Assembly: GCF_020906515.1 (NCBI RefSeq)
Contig: NC_085854.1
Span: forward strand, 2,294,001 to 2,358,000
Source of the DNA: Vanrija pseudolonga
Taxonomy: Eukaryota > Basidiomycota > Tremellomycetes > Trichosporonales > Trichosporonaceae
Length of the DNA: 64,000 nt
Reading direction: 5' to 3'
Shown: piece by piece, positions 1-11,136 of the stretch
Layout: every line of letters begins with the position of its first letter
Position numbering within the stretch: position 1 is the first letter of the stretch
Notes under the pieces: generated by a model
Told to the model about the DNA's origin: nothing
The model's input: only the letters and a program-made list of their open reading frames with translations
Database searches by the model: none
Program-made: the position numbers and the translations under genes

Positions 1-155
1 TCCGCCGATGCCCGAAGAAGCCGTCATGATGAAGAGCCAGCACCTTGTGGTGGCCTCGACGAAGACCAGAGCATGCAGAAAGCAAAAGGCGGGGCAAGCA
101 AGCAAGTGGCACAGCCCGCAAACACTTCACGACGACTATGTACATGCATGCAACG

Positions 156-856
156 CTACTCCTTGGGGAACTTGCTGAAGATCTGCGATGCTGTCTGGGG
201 TGTGTCAGCTGGAATGAACCTCGGGCACGACAGCGGACTCACTTCGGGCGTGATCTCGATACCGGCGTTCTTGAGCTCCTCCATGAGCTGGGACCGTCAG
301 CAGCCGCACGCGGGTAGAGTCTTGGAGCGGAGCCGCTGCGAGAAGCAGCGCTGTCCACACCAAACCCACCTTCTGGCCGGCCTCGCGCACGTCCTTGTCC
401 ATGCCGAGCTTGAGCATCGTCATGGCCGATGGGGGCTGGGAGAGATCGATGCCTGGGCTGTCAGCGGGGGTAGCGGTGTGGTGTGGAGTGGGCAGGCGCG
501 GAGCGAGGGGGTAGGAGCAGGCATCTCGCATCTCAAACAAGTCCCCTCCACCTCCTGCGCTAGCCAGCTCGCACGCTGCGCGTGCTCGCGTGCTCGCTCG
601 CGGACTCACCCTTCTCCTTCATCAGGTCCCCCAAGCGCGTCATGGCGGCGCGCGCGCCCTCGTGATCGTGGACCTTCCGCGCAAAGTCCTGGATACGCGG
701 GTCCATCATGGGGTTGGGGGTGGGGTCCTCGGATGCGCGGGCGGGGCGCGAGGTCGCGAACGCGCGCATGGCGGGCAAGCGGGTAGCGCCTGCGCGCGCC
801 GGGAGCCCCAAGGCCGAGAGGCGGAGGGCGCGGGAGGAGGCGGAGGCGAACGACAT
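156..856 (-). CDS. small predicted mitochondrial protein of unknown function, 4 exons
   Basis: Four exons (610-856, 370-452, 243-287, 156-194) join in frame into a 137-residue protein. All donors are GTGAGT or GTGGGT and acceptors are CAG. The first ~40 residues are rich in Arg, Ser and Ala with no acidic residue until about position 40, which looks like a mitochondrial presequence (FATSRP near residue 32). The mature part is helical and charged, with MMDPRIQDFARKVHDHEGA, then MTMLKLGMDKDVREAGQK and a C-terminal MEELKNAGIEITPE. I do not recognise a named family; the frame-preserving splicing of short exons argues that it is real. Mitochondrial location is inference from the N-terminus only. 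Confidence 0.7.
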
Positions 857-1287
857 TGTTGTGTGATGTGGGCGGTGGTGGAGTAAAGTTGGTTGTTTCA
901 GTGTGGAGGTTCAGTGGCCGAGTGCCGAGCCGAGCCGTAATCAGATTCCGTCGGTGGCGGCTGGGGCTGGGGGGTGGGGTGGTGGGGTGGTGTGGCGTGG
1001 CCTCGGGGAAGTGGATGGAAGCCGCAACGATTACAAAGATGCATGTGGGCCGTGACTCTGACATCCGAGATGAGACAGGAGAGGCTGACAACCCACCCCT
1101 CGCATCTTGTTCGGACGCGCCATGCTGAGTGAGACAACTGCTCGTGCGCACCGCGCGCCACATCTCCCTCGGCAATTGATTAAGATCTACAGAGGACCGC
1201 GGCCAGCTGAAGCCAAGCGAGCATGCGTGTGCTACGTATAACCCTGCAGTGCATCCTTTCCTACCACCCTACAGCCTGAAACCCGTC

Positions 1288-3222
1288 CTACTTGTCTTCA
1301 ATCTCCTCCACGTGACCCTTCTCGTCGGTGGCACCCGTCGCCACACGCCCAAGCGCTTGCCCGTCGAACAGCTCCTGGATCTCCTCGAGCGTGTGCCCAC
1401 GCGTCTCGGTGATCACAAAGTACATTGCCACCAAGGTGAAGACGTCGCAGGCGATAAATACGATGTAGTATCGCCACCCTATGCTGCCGAGGGCGATGGG
1501 CGAGACTGGCGTGCGTTAGCTTCTGTGGCTGTGGCTGGGCAGGGATCTACATACCGTACTGGGTGTAGATTGTGAATGCGGCGTTTACAAAGGCAAAGAT
1601 GGACAGGCCCTTGCCGCGGAGGTTGTACGGCAGGATCTCGGTCAGGTCTTTGGGCCGTCAGTAGCCGCCAACAAACCGGCGTGGTGCTCACAGAGGTATG
1701 GGACGACGGCGAAGGCCGAGCTGTAAATCCCGCTAAAGATGAAGATCAACACGATCGCGCCGACGCCATAGCGAGGAGCGGTTTCGACAAGTGCCTGCAT
1801 ACGTGTGAGCGATGTCGCCGGGCCACACTCACGCTGAAAGCCGTCACGAGCGACAGCGAGATGATCATGCCAACCAGTGCCCAGAGAAGGATGCCTCGGC
1901 GGCCGATGCGCTCGACGAACTGGGCTGCGAGGAGCGCCGAGATCAGGAGCCACATGGTGAGCCCGCAAATGATCCCCTGGAGCGTGAGTGGGTCGTGGAT
2001 CCCCGCGATGATGAGCATGCGGCCAATGTAGATGGTGACGATGCCATTCTGGGATTGTTAGAGCCATCCGTCTCCCACCACGCGAGGCTGCACTCACCCC
2101 GCTCATCTGCGAGATGAATCCAAACACGAGAATGATCAACAGGCGCTTAATGTTCCCTGGCGTGCGGACAAAGTCTGCAAACGACGACGTCTTGCCCCTC
2201 TCCCGGTCGGCGTCGCACGCCTCAACGATCTCATTGAGCTCGTTGACGACGAGCTCGTCGGTCATATCCCCATTGGCGTGGAGTTTCGCGAGCAGTGCGT
2301 GAGCCTTGTCCTTCTGGCCGCTGTAGACGAGGTATCGCGGCGACTCGACCATCCACGGCGAGACCGACCAGAAGAGCACGGGGATAAAGCTCAGGCACTG
2401 CAGGAGCGTCGGCACGCGCCACGCCCAGTCCGAGTTCCACTTGGTCACCCCGAACATGATCCACCCGCAGATGACGGCGCCGATGAACGCCGTGGGCTGG
2501 TAACTCGCCGTCACGACGGGCCGGAAGCGCGGGTGCGCAATCTCGGCGATGAGTGTCGGCGCAGTGACCTGCACAAACGCGTTGCCGACGCCCGTGAGCA
2601 CGCGCCCGCCGATAAAGGTGCCCCGCGTTTTGCCGAGACCGGAGATGAGGGGGCCGCCGATCTGGCGCGTGGGTAAGCTGCCAGCACAATGCTACCGACC
2701 GACAGAGCAAGACACGTACCACGAACAGACACGACACAGTGATGAGCGGCCGCCGGCCGTACCGGTCCGCAAGCCACTGCACCAAGAACGGCACGCCCAA
2801 CAGCGCTGGCAGGGTCAGTGGCGGCCGTGACGGGCCCCGTGGCGCAACTCACGGAATCCGACACTCGCGGCCATGAGCCCGAGCTCCGTGTCGCTAGGGC
2901 GGAACTTTCTTCCCCGTCAGCTTTCAGCTCTCCGCCAGCACACCCACGTCAAGAACGCAGGCATCACCTGCAACCCGGTAAAAAGAATGCCGTCAAACCC
3001 CTGCGTGTACGGCGTGAGGAAGAGCACGAAGATGTTGGCCATGCACAGGCGCAGCCCGCGGTCCTGCCACCACCATGTGGCCGTGTTGTCTGGGCCGTCA
3101 GCGATGCCTGTGCCTGTGGCGGTGGGACGTACTCTGCTACTGGGCGTACAGCGGTGTGCTCGGCATGTTGGCTGGTTGGGTCTAAGTCGAGGCGGGGTCC
3201 CAAGGTGGGGACCCCATGGCAC
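1288..3222 (-). CDS. MFS sugar transporter (lactose/hexose permease-like)
   Basis: Multi-exon gene for a 12-helix sugar:H+ symporter of the plasma membrane (Sugar_tr family). Visible signatures are the first helix with PYTQGFDGILFTGLQ, the loop 2-3 motif LADRYGRRP, GGRVLTGVGNAF, the central PWMVESPRYLV (PESPRYL type), a second repeat VERIGRRGILLW, and the C-terminal YLTEILPYNLRGKG and ETRGHTLEEIQELFDG. Joined exons reproduce the family order without gaps. The C-terminus ends in an acidic Glu/Asp/Lys tail. The start is unresolved: a reading frame is open from 3222, but a TATA-like ATAAATA lies only ~15 bases upstream of that ATG and a short first exon is possible. The divergent neighbours are an esterase and a Zn2Cys6 regulator. 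Substrate cannot be told from sequence. Confidence 0.88.
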
Positions 3223-4018
3223 TGTCTCGGGCTGTATTTATGTAGATGCGCTGATATGGACTACAACTGCTAGGTCCGCGGTATGAGTGCTAGGAAGTGG
3301 CGGTTGTGGGACGGATGAATGGGCGGGATAACTCTAGATGGGCGGGAAAATCACTGCCACAGTGATCCCGCTGTCAACATCTGCTATCGTCGTCACAGAA
3401 CACCGATGTGCTCAGCCTCTTTCGGGACAAAGAACTCGGTTACTTGGTCCAAGGTGGAATTATTTCCTGTTGGCCTACTGCATTTCTCGATCTTTCTCGA
3501 TCGCGCTGAGTAGTTGATCCGCTGTGGAGTGAGCTCGGTTCTGAGGTTGCCAATGCCTCGTCGTCTGTGATGTCCCGCGGCGGTGGGTTGGTGGCTCCTG
3601 AACACATCCTCTGGGGTTTGATCGCATGCTTTTGGGATTTCAACACGTTCTCTGGGGTTGGGCCACGTCTTATGGGGTTGAAGCGGCTACAAAGTGGAAC
3701 GAGAAGATAGGAGAGCTTGGGACGGGATTGGAGTTGATCCGAGTTGTTCGTTGCCGGACTTGATGACGGACCCGACCTACGTCCTCTCGACCAAGTGCCA
3801 CCCCCTCTACTCTACAGGCCCTTGCCACGACGCACCAGCTCTCAATGCCACAACTATGCACTCCAAAGGTCAGCCCCAGTATGCGGTGCCCTGTGTATAA
3901 CAACAAGGGATAACATGGCACGGCTGTTTGGTAGGCTCAAATATCGAGGAGCCGAGTCGCGGGAAAACAACATCCTGCTTGCACCCTCGGTGTATAGATA
4001 AACGACCCGTCATCGCCT
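3223..4018. promoter_or_regulatory. divergent promoter region with repeated G-rich motifs
   Basis: About 800 bases between the sugar transporter (leftward) and the esterase (rightward), with no convincing coding exon. It holds a direct pair GGGCGGGAWAA at 3321 and 3340, then three related boxes, CTGGGGTT at 3611 and 3652 and ATGGGGTT at 3672, with a weaker TTTGGGATT at about 3630. CTGGGG fits the SYGGRG consensus of the Mig1/CreA carbon catabolite repressor, a known control on fungal sugar transporters. Binding is inference. Confidence 0.45.
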
Positions 4019-5273
4019 ATGCTCTCCTCCCCACCCGCCTTCCCCACCACAATGACTGCCCCCACCACCATTCCCGCCCCCACCGTACCCCCGGCGCAAG
4101 CGCCCCCCGGGTTCAGCGACCACGTCTACGCGACCAAGCACGGCGTGGAGCTAGGTATCCGCGTCTGGCTCTCCCCCGTCGCCACCTCCACCTCGCCGTG
4201 GGTGCTGTGGTCGCACGGCGGGGCATTCATGGCCGCCACACACCACACGCCGATGCCGTGGCTGTTTGCGCTGCTCCAGCACGGCGTGCACATCGCGTCG
4301 TACGGGTACCGCCTCGCGCCGCACGCCAAGCTGCGCGACATGCTCGAGGACTCGCAGAGCGCGCTTGACTGGGCACGAGCGAGCCTACCCCGCTTGGCCG
4401 GCGGGCTGGTCAATGTCGACGCGTATGCTGTTGCGGGCGAATCCGCAGGCGGATGCCTGGCTACCCTCAATGCCCAGGTACTCGTCCCACCGCCGCGCGC
4501 CTTGCTCGACCTGTACGGCCCGAGCGACTTCACCGACCCGCTTGTGACCCGCCCGATCCCGATTGAAATCATGCCCGACGCCTACAGCGGGGAGTTTACC
4601 CCCGAGCAGCTTGAAGCCGAGTTGGCGAGCACCGATCTCTCGCGCGCCGTTGACGGGGTGCCGCATGTGCACCTTGGTGTTGAGAGCGCCGCCGAGGCCA
4701 TTGACAACTTCCGGCTGAGGGCAAGACTCGACAACTACGAGTACACCTCGCGCGGGGTGCTCCAGAACGACCTGATCATCCTCGCTGTCACCACTGCGCG
4801 GTTGATGCACTTGCTCGTGACTCCCGGCGCCGACTCCAAGACGGCTGCATGGGCCGAGAGCCCGTTGGGCCGGCTGGAAAAGTGGCGAGGCCCACACCCG
4901 CCAACGATCGTCTTCCATGGCTCAGCCGACCCCGTGGTGCCGCTTACTCATAGTATGCGCTATGCGAGGCGCCTGAGAGAACTCGGAACCGAGGTCGAGG
5001 AGGTATATGTCCCCAACGAGGGGCACACCTTTGATCTCAAGTACACTGTGAGTTGAGCTCGGCTCGGTGTGGCGCCAGCTGACGAGCGACCAGGGCCCCG
5101 ACGTCCCCGGGTGGGATGAGCACATTGCGCCGCTGATCAACTTTGCGCTTCGCCACCTCGGTGTTGACGAGGAGGACGCGGGGTCGGAGGGGACGCTCGC
5201 GAGCGAGGTCGTAGTAGACAAACATGTCGCCACTGTTGTAGACAAGGTCGTGGCGGATGCCCTAGACCAGTGA
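4019..5273 (+). CDS. alpha/beta hydrolase, HSL-type esterase/lipase
   Basis: Two exons. A long first exon ends at a GTGAGT donor after GHTFDLKYT, and a short last exon begins GPDVPGWDEH; both are phase 0. The protein (about 400 residues) has the alpha/beta-hydrolase layout: oxyanion motif SHGGAF near residue 65, nucleophile elbow GESAGG near residue 140 (Ser in GxSxG), an Asp region YGPSDFTDP, a late SADPVVP loop, and the catalytic His in GHTFD. The HGG plus GxSAG combination is typical of the hormone-sensitive-lipase family (Abhydrolase_3), which cleaves ester bonds of small acyl or aryl substrates. No signal peptide is evident, so it is probably cytosolic. A second in-frame ATG lies at 4052 (MTAPTT) and could be used instead. 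Substrate unknown. Confidence 0.87.
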
Positions 5274-5394
5274 CGTAATGAATAAGAGTCGCACAAAGCA
5301 CAGTAGCGCGTCAACATCCTGTTGCCGCTGCATTTATATTTTCCCGCACACGGACTAAATACCGTGCTCGTTCAACTGTACTCTTGCTCTCACC

Positions 5395-7495
5395 ATGGAG
5401 CGACGGCGGAAACACACGTCGAGGGCGTGTGATCAGGTGGGTATTCCGCGTGTCCGCTCGCTGATGTCAGTGTTCTCGGCGGAAGATTCGGGTGCGTTGG
5501 TCGTGTTGTTTGTTTGTCTGTCGGTTCGCAACCACTCACAACGGCTGCAACAGTGCCTCGGCGGCCCAGAGACGGTGTGCCCGACCTGCGACAAGCTGGG
5601 CAAGAAATGTACCTGGGAGAACGTGCGTGTCGCTGCCCGATCCCGCCGCCTGACCCACCCACAGGAACACCGACCGCGGGGACCGAAGCGCGGCGGCTCG
5701 ACAGCAGCGGCTGGCGCCGCCGGCGCGCCGGTGCCACTGCTCCTCTCGAGCGCAACGGAGCAAGAGGCCCTCGCGGCCGCTGTCGTCGACACGCTCCCAG
5801 CGCTGGGGAGCATGCTGAGCTCAGCATCTTCATCGTCCGACCCGTCGTCGCTCCTCCCGCCTGGTAGCAGTAGCGCGGGAGGCGAACCCCACTTTTCCCA
5901 AAGCGCCGAGCACGAGACATTCCTCGCGGCGTCCGCCTGGCTCGACGCGTCAGATCTCACCTCGCTATGGCCAGAGGTGTCAGCCTCGCAGGCAGCATTG
6001 CCGTGGCTCGACTCGTTTGTGCGTGTGCTGCTGTGCCTGTCAAGCCGCCGACGCTAACGATAATATGCACGCAGGACTGGCTCTTCTCGGCTCCCCCGTC
6101 CCGCCAGCCCAGCGTACCCCACGACCCACCACCCGTCGGTACCGAGTCGGTCGCCGAGCTGCCGTCGGTACCGACCCCGCGAGCAGCCACTGCGCCGTCT
6201 CCAGGCTTCGAGGCTTACATTGACGATGTCAAGCTCGGCGAGTACGTGCAGGCCTTTTTCGACAATGCAGAGCATCACCTGCCGATTCTGGACCAGGACG
6301 TTGTTGAACGCCGAATAGCGGACGGCGACCACCACGTCGAGCGCCACTTCCGCGCGCTCGTGTTCGGCATGGCGGCCGTGTGTGAGATCATCAGCGCGAT
6401 GGGAAAGCCCGAGTCGGCACGCCGCGAAGACATCCTCGCCGTCAAGGGATACGTGGCGGACGCGGCGCTGTGCTGCACCATTGCTGGGCCGTCGTCCCAG
6501 TTCTCGGTGGACGACATTGCCACGAGCGTGCTGCTGAACTATGTGTACTTGACGCTCGGCGACCTGCAGACATCATGGTTCTACCTCCAGCAGGCGCTGA
6601 GCATAGCACAAGTGCTCCAGCTGGACCAGGCGGGTGCCAAGGACACTGGGGCGCGGCTGAAAGCCTACTGCATCTTGTGAGTGTGCATGGCAGTAGCGTC
6701 ACCACTGACCCCAGAACCATCATCGAGCGAGCGCAGGCGGTAACACCGACAACAAATCAAAGACATAGCCAGATCCTCCGACTCCCAGGCAATATCTGGG
6801 AGCTTACGCGGCACCGGCGCGAGTCGCTCCCGGCCGACGAGCTCGCGGGGTTCCCTTTTCACCACCTGAGGCTCTTCTCCCTCGTGGACCGGGAAATCGT
6901 CGCGTGCTGGCGGGGCGGGTGCGCGCGCTCCGGTGTCATGTGCAGCCGATGGACTGTCGAGTCGGCAGTGGCGCTACAGCAGACACTATCGCGCGAGTTT
7001 GAGGTCGCGCTGGCCCAGGAGCACGACCGGGAAAACGTCAATCTCGTGATCACTGCGGCGTGGCTGCGCGAGTGAGTAGTCAACCGCTCAAAAATCCAGA
7101 CCCAGACCAGACTCGCTGACCCCGCCAGCCGCTTCTGGAACATTTGCCGCACCCACGGCCTCGTCACACAGCACGGGCACGAGCACGCCGAGCTGAGCCT
7201 CGACCTGCTGCTCGACAATCTAGCGCGCACGTCGGCGTTCTGTGCGTCTGTTCCCGCGGCCAACTTTGACCCCATCTTCGACTGGGTCGTCAAGGTGTGC
7301 GATATCGTCATGACGGCCATCACGGTGCTCAAGTCGCGCCAGGCATGGGCTGCGCTTCCGAACCACGCGATGAGGGCTGGCGCGCTGCAAGTGTCATACC
7401 TGCCCTATATCCACCGGTTTATCGGCATGCTCGTGACGTGTAGGCGCGAGGACTATGTCTCGGAGCTCGTCAAGGCTCTAGGCGAGGTCGTGTAG
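5395..7495 (+). CDS. Zn2Cys6 fungal-specific transcription factor
   Basis: Nuclear DNA-binding regulator with an N-terminal binuclear zinc cluster split over three exons. Exon 1 (5395-5436) gives RACDQ, a 21-nt micro-exon (5471-5491) gives CSRRKIR, and exon 3 from 5554 gives CLGGPETVCPTCDKLGKKC. Joined, this is a perfect C-x2-C-x6-C-x7-C-x2-C-x6-C. A Ser/Ala-rich linker follows, then the fungal-specific regulatory domain (about residue 200 on: LGEYVQAFFDNAEHHLPILD, then WFYLQQALSIAQVLQLD and LTIIERAQAV across a splice). The latter resembles the motif of maltose/sugar-type regulators where FWLLFITERAYA is usual. At least six introns. Its position beside a sugar transporter and an esterase suggests, but does not prove, that it controls them. 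Confidence 0.88.
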
Positions 7496-7814
7496 CAGTA
7501 AGACTTAGTTTGTACCATCGAAATGTAGCCAACATCCACGTCCAGGACGCCATCATGTCTGTGCAGCCGCCACCGATGGCACTGTCCCTGGCGCATGGCG
7601 CCCACGTGGTTTGGGTCACGTGCCACGTAAGACGCCATTTCAAGTGATTCCTTATCGACGTCAGCCTCGTCGTGTATTGCCCCTGGTTCCTGTGTGTGGA
7701 TTTGTTGTCAACGGCGACGACAAGGGACACACGACTCGCGGCCTTGCCTCTACATCGCCACAACGCAGCAGCCACTTCACAACAAGACACTTACCCACCC
7801 CCGAGACACACACC
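7496..7814. other. intergenic, no gene seen
   Basis: About 320 bases between two rightward genes. It should contain the promoter of the MRH-domain gene, possibly with an unrecognised upstream exon coding the signal peptide that the downstream gene appears to lack. No clear TATA or repeat was found. Confidence 0.4.
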
Positions 7815-8958
7815 ATGCCAGAGGACAAGGCGTGCACAATCACCCTCGACGACGGGACGCACTACGACCTGTCGTCGCTGGCATCAGCGTCGGCAGACTA
7901 CACGGCCGACGCGGGCACCGACAAGAACGAGTACAAGCTCAACGTGTGCCGCGGGGTCGTGACCGAGCTGTGGGGCATCGACGAGGCAGACAAGGTCGGC
8001 GGCGTCGTCCAGCGCCCGAGTAGCGGCGGCGCGGGCGAGCGCTCCGACTTCTCGCTCGGGTACGTCACGACGTCGTCGTCGTACCGCATTGCCGCTGCGG
8101 GCCGCTGACCTTCCTCCTCAGCCAGGTGTCAACAAATATCACGCTCAGCCCAGGGACCAAGGAGCCGGTGCTCGTCCTCGAGAACGGATCAAAGTGTCCC
8201 GGGAACGAGAACGAGCGCGCGTCGACGGCTATTCGCGTGGGTACCGCTGGCGAACGGCTTCACTAGTAGCTGACCCCCCAGTTCATCTGCAGCCAGAGCG
8301 AGTTTGGCGCTGGCAAGCCGCGCCTCGTCGCTGCCCTCCCGCCGGGAGACAACTCGTGCCACTTCTTCTTTGACTGGCCGACGCACGTCGCGTGTGCGAC
8401 GAGCCCGCAGGCTGAGCTGGCGAGTGGGCATCTGATCGCCTTTGGCGCGTTGTGAGTCGTCGTGGCCCGTGGCGTGATCGGCTGGCCGGCCGAAACGGGA
8501 CTAACGCGCGCAGCATCGCCGTCGCCGTCCTGACGTGGTTTGGTGGCCACTCGCTGTACAACCGGTTCTACCTCGGCCGGCGCGGGCTCGACCAGTTCCC
8601 CCTCCCGCGCTTCTCGGCGCCCAAGCTCAGCCTGCCGAGCGTCGTCAACCGCAGCAGCACTGCCGCGCCCGCTGCCCCGCCCCGCCGCTGGAGCCTGTTC
8701 AAGGGCCGCCGCTCCCAGCGTAATGGCTACTCGCAGGTGCGTGCCGACGACGGCGGCGAGGAGGACCGCCTGGCGGGCGCGCGCTTCTCCCTCGACGACA
8801 CGGACGACGAGTACCAGTACGACGACCAGGATGCGCGCGCCATCAACAGCGAGCTTAATGCGTGGCGTACCAGCCCGCGCCAGAGCTCTGAGCGGACCAA
8901 CGGTGGGGGGCGCCAGGAGCCTACTGTCGGCGTGCACCAGGGATTGGTTGATATTTAG
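7815..8958 (+). CDS. MRH-domain type I membrane protein (Mrl1/Atg27-like sorting receptor)
   Basis: At least four exons. The luminal part starts KACTITLDDGTHYDLSSL and contains the Cys pattern of a mannose-6-phosphate-receptor homology domain (CRGVVTELWG; Cys in FICSQSEFG; CHFFFDWPTHVACA). A single transmembrane segment follows (LIAFGAFIAVAVLTWFGG), then a cytosolic tail with GGHSLYNRFYLGRRGLDQFP, a juxtamembrane motif I associate with fungal MRH/Atg27-type proteins. The tail is basic, then acidic (DDTDDEYQYDDQD), as in Golgi-endosome cycling receptors. No hydrophobic signal peptide is visible at the first ATG used here, although the protein needs one, so the true start may be an upstream exon. 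Role in vacuolar hydrolase sorting or autophagy is family inference. Confidence 0.75.
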
Positions 8959-9272
8959 AGAGCACCGGGGAGTGTGTATGCATAGATGGGTGTGATGGTG
9001 CGGGTGGGGGGGGGGGTTGGTGGAGGAGTCGGCGGAACCAGCTGCCACAATCGGAGTTTTACGCCCAGGGTGGTGGACCGCCAGGCCGCTGGCTTGTTGC
9101 ACCCACCCAGGCAGGAGGCGTCGGGACCAACCAGCCTGCGTCCGTTCCACACCGACTGGTGCAGGCAGCGCGGCTGCTCACTGCCTGCTACCGACAACTC
9201 TCGACCTTGGTCGTTGCTGTTGCTGCTGCTGTTGCGTCGTCGAAGCACTTGCACCCTCACCACTCTCTCGCC
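8959..9272. other. intergenic with 11-base G run
   Basis: Separates the MRH gene and the complex I gene, both rightward. It carries an uninterrupted run of 11 G at 9006-9016 and a CTG/TTGCTG-rich stretch near 9210-9240 just before the complex I start. No coding signal. Confidence 0.4.
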
Positions 9273-10844
9273 ATGCTCCGCAACCTCCGCCCCCTCATGG
9301 CCAGGGCGCCCGCCGCCCGCTCGGCGACGGCTGCTGTCCGCCCTCTCGCGGCGCGCGGCCTCGCGAGCGAGGCCTCGAGCACCACCACCACCACCACCAC
9401 CACCACCTCGACGGGCAAGAGCCCCGTCCACGCCTTCTCGGTCGAGGAGTGAGGCCGCCAACACTGGGCACAGTGCTAACCGCCGCAGGCTGCACGGACT
9501 CAACGCCGAGCAGATCCTCCAGGAGACGCAGGGCCGCAAGGACGCTTCGATGCGTCACTTCACCGGTACGTTCGTTGGTGTGATGAGCCCGCTCTGCCGC
9601 TTGGAGGCGAGCGGGGCCGAGGATGCCTCGGAGTGGCGACTAACCACCTTGCTCCACAGTCAACTTCGGTCCCCAGCACCCCGCTGCCCACGGTGTGCTC
9701 CGTCTCATCCTCGAGCTTAACGGCGAGGAGATCCTCCGCTCCGACCCCCACATCGGCCTCCTCCACCGCGGTACCGAGAAGCTCATCGAGTACAAGAACT
9801 ACACCCAGGCGCTCCCCTACTTTGACCGTCTCGACTACGTCTCGATGAGTGGGTAATCCTCAAGGAGCTAGCTAACGTGCCACAGTGACCAACGAGCTCT
9901 GCTACACCCTCGCTGTTGAGAAGCTGCTCAACATTGACGTTCCCGAGCGTGCCAAGTGGGTCCGCACCCTCTTCGGCGAGATCACCCGTATCCTCAACCA
10001 CCTCATGGCCGTCCTCACCCACGCCATGGACGTTGGTGCGCTGACCCCCTTCCTGTGGGGTTTCGAGGAGCGTGAGAAGCTCATGGAGTTCTACGAGCGT
10101 GTCTCTGGTGCGCGTATGCACACTGCCTGGGTCCGCCCCGGTGGTGTCGCGTCCGACCTCCCCCACGGCCTGCTCGACGACATCTTCAAGTGGGCGACCC
10201 AGTTCTCGAGCCGCATCGACGAGATTGAGGAGGTCGTCACGGGCAACCGTATCTGGAAGAACCGTACCATTGGCGTTGGAGTTGTCACTGCCCAGGAGGC
10301 CCTCGAGAACTCGTTCTCGGGCGTCATGCTCCGTGGTTCGGGTATCCCATGGGACCTGCGCAAGGTTTCGCCCTACGACGCGTACGACCGCGTCGAGTTT
10401 GACATCCCCGTCGGTGTCAACGGCGACTGCTACGACCGTTACCTCTGCCGTGTCCAGGAGATGCGCGAGTCGCTCCGCATCATTGGCCAGTGCTTGAACA
10501 AGATGCCCACTGGCGCCATCAAGATTGACGACCACAAGATTGTGCCTCCCCCCCGTGCGACCATGAAGGAGTCGATGGAGGCGCTCATCCACCACTTCAA
10601 GCTCTTCTCCGAGGGCTACTCTGTCCCTCCCGGAGAGACGTACTCGGCGATCGAGGCCCCCAAGGGCGAGATGGCCGTCTTCCTCGTGTCGGACGGCACT
10701 AACAGGCCGTACAAGTGCAAGATTCGCGCACCAGGATTTGCCCACCTTGCCGGTGCCGACTTTATGATGCGCCACCACTTCCTCCCAGACGCTGTTGCCA
10801 TTATCGGTACCATGGACTTGGTGTTCGGTGAGGTTGACAGGTAA
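9273..10844 (+). CDS. NUO49: NADH:ubiquinone oxidoreductase 49-kDa subunit (NDUFS2)
   Basis: Core subunit of mitochondrial complex I, in the peripheral arm near the quinone site. Four exons. Exon 1 encodes an Arg/Ala-rich presequence ([16 protein letters not shown]) followed by a run of nine Thr residues written as repeated ACC/ACCACC. Later exons give [96 protein letters not shown] and the invariant C-terminus [14 protein letters not shown]. These are diagnostic of the 49-kDa/NuoD family. Splice phases check: GA|G CTG after SVEE, and A|TG at SMM. The poly-Thr tract lies at the presequence/mature boundary and is a slippage-prone repeat. Confidence 0.97.
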
Positions 10845-11136
10845 TGTAGGTTAGACAATGCATCGGATCAAGCAGGACGAAGCAGCCGAGCGCGGAGCGC
10901 GGAGCGCGAGGCTGCGAGCAGAGCGAAGCGCGAAGCGCTTTGTTGAGGCTAGTTGCACAGATGAGTTTCAAGTCAATGTCAGTCTGAAAACGCTCGCCAA
11001 TGCCCACGCCTCCATGACACCCGCCTGTCTACCTCTCCATGCACTCTATGTATGCTACAAAGTCCGTCCGTTACTGGCAGGTAAGTCAGCACGCACTTCT
11101 TCTTGTGGCGCGGCCGCGCGGCCGACGACATACAAT

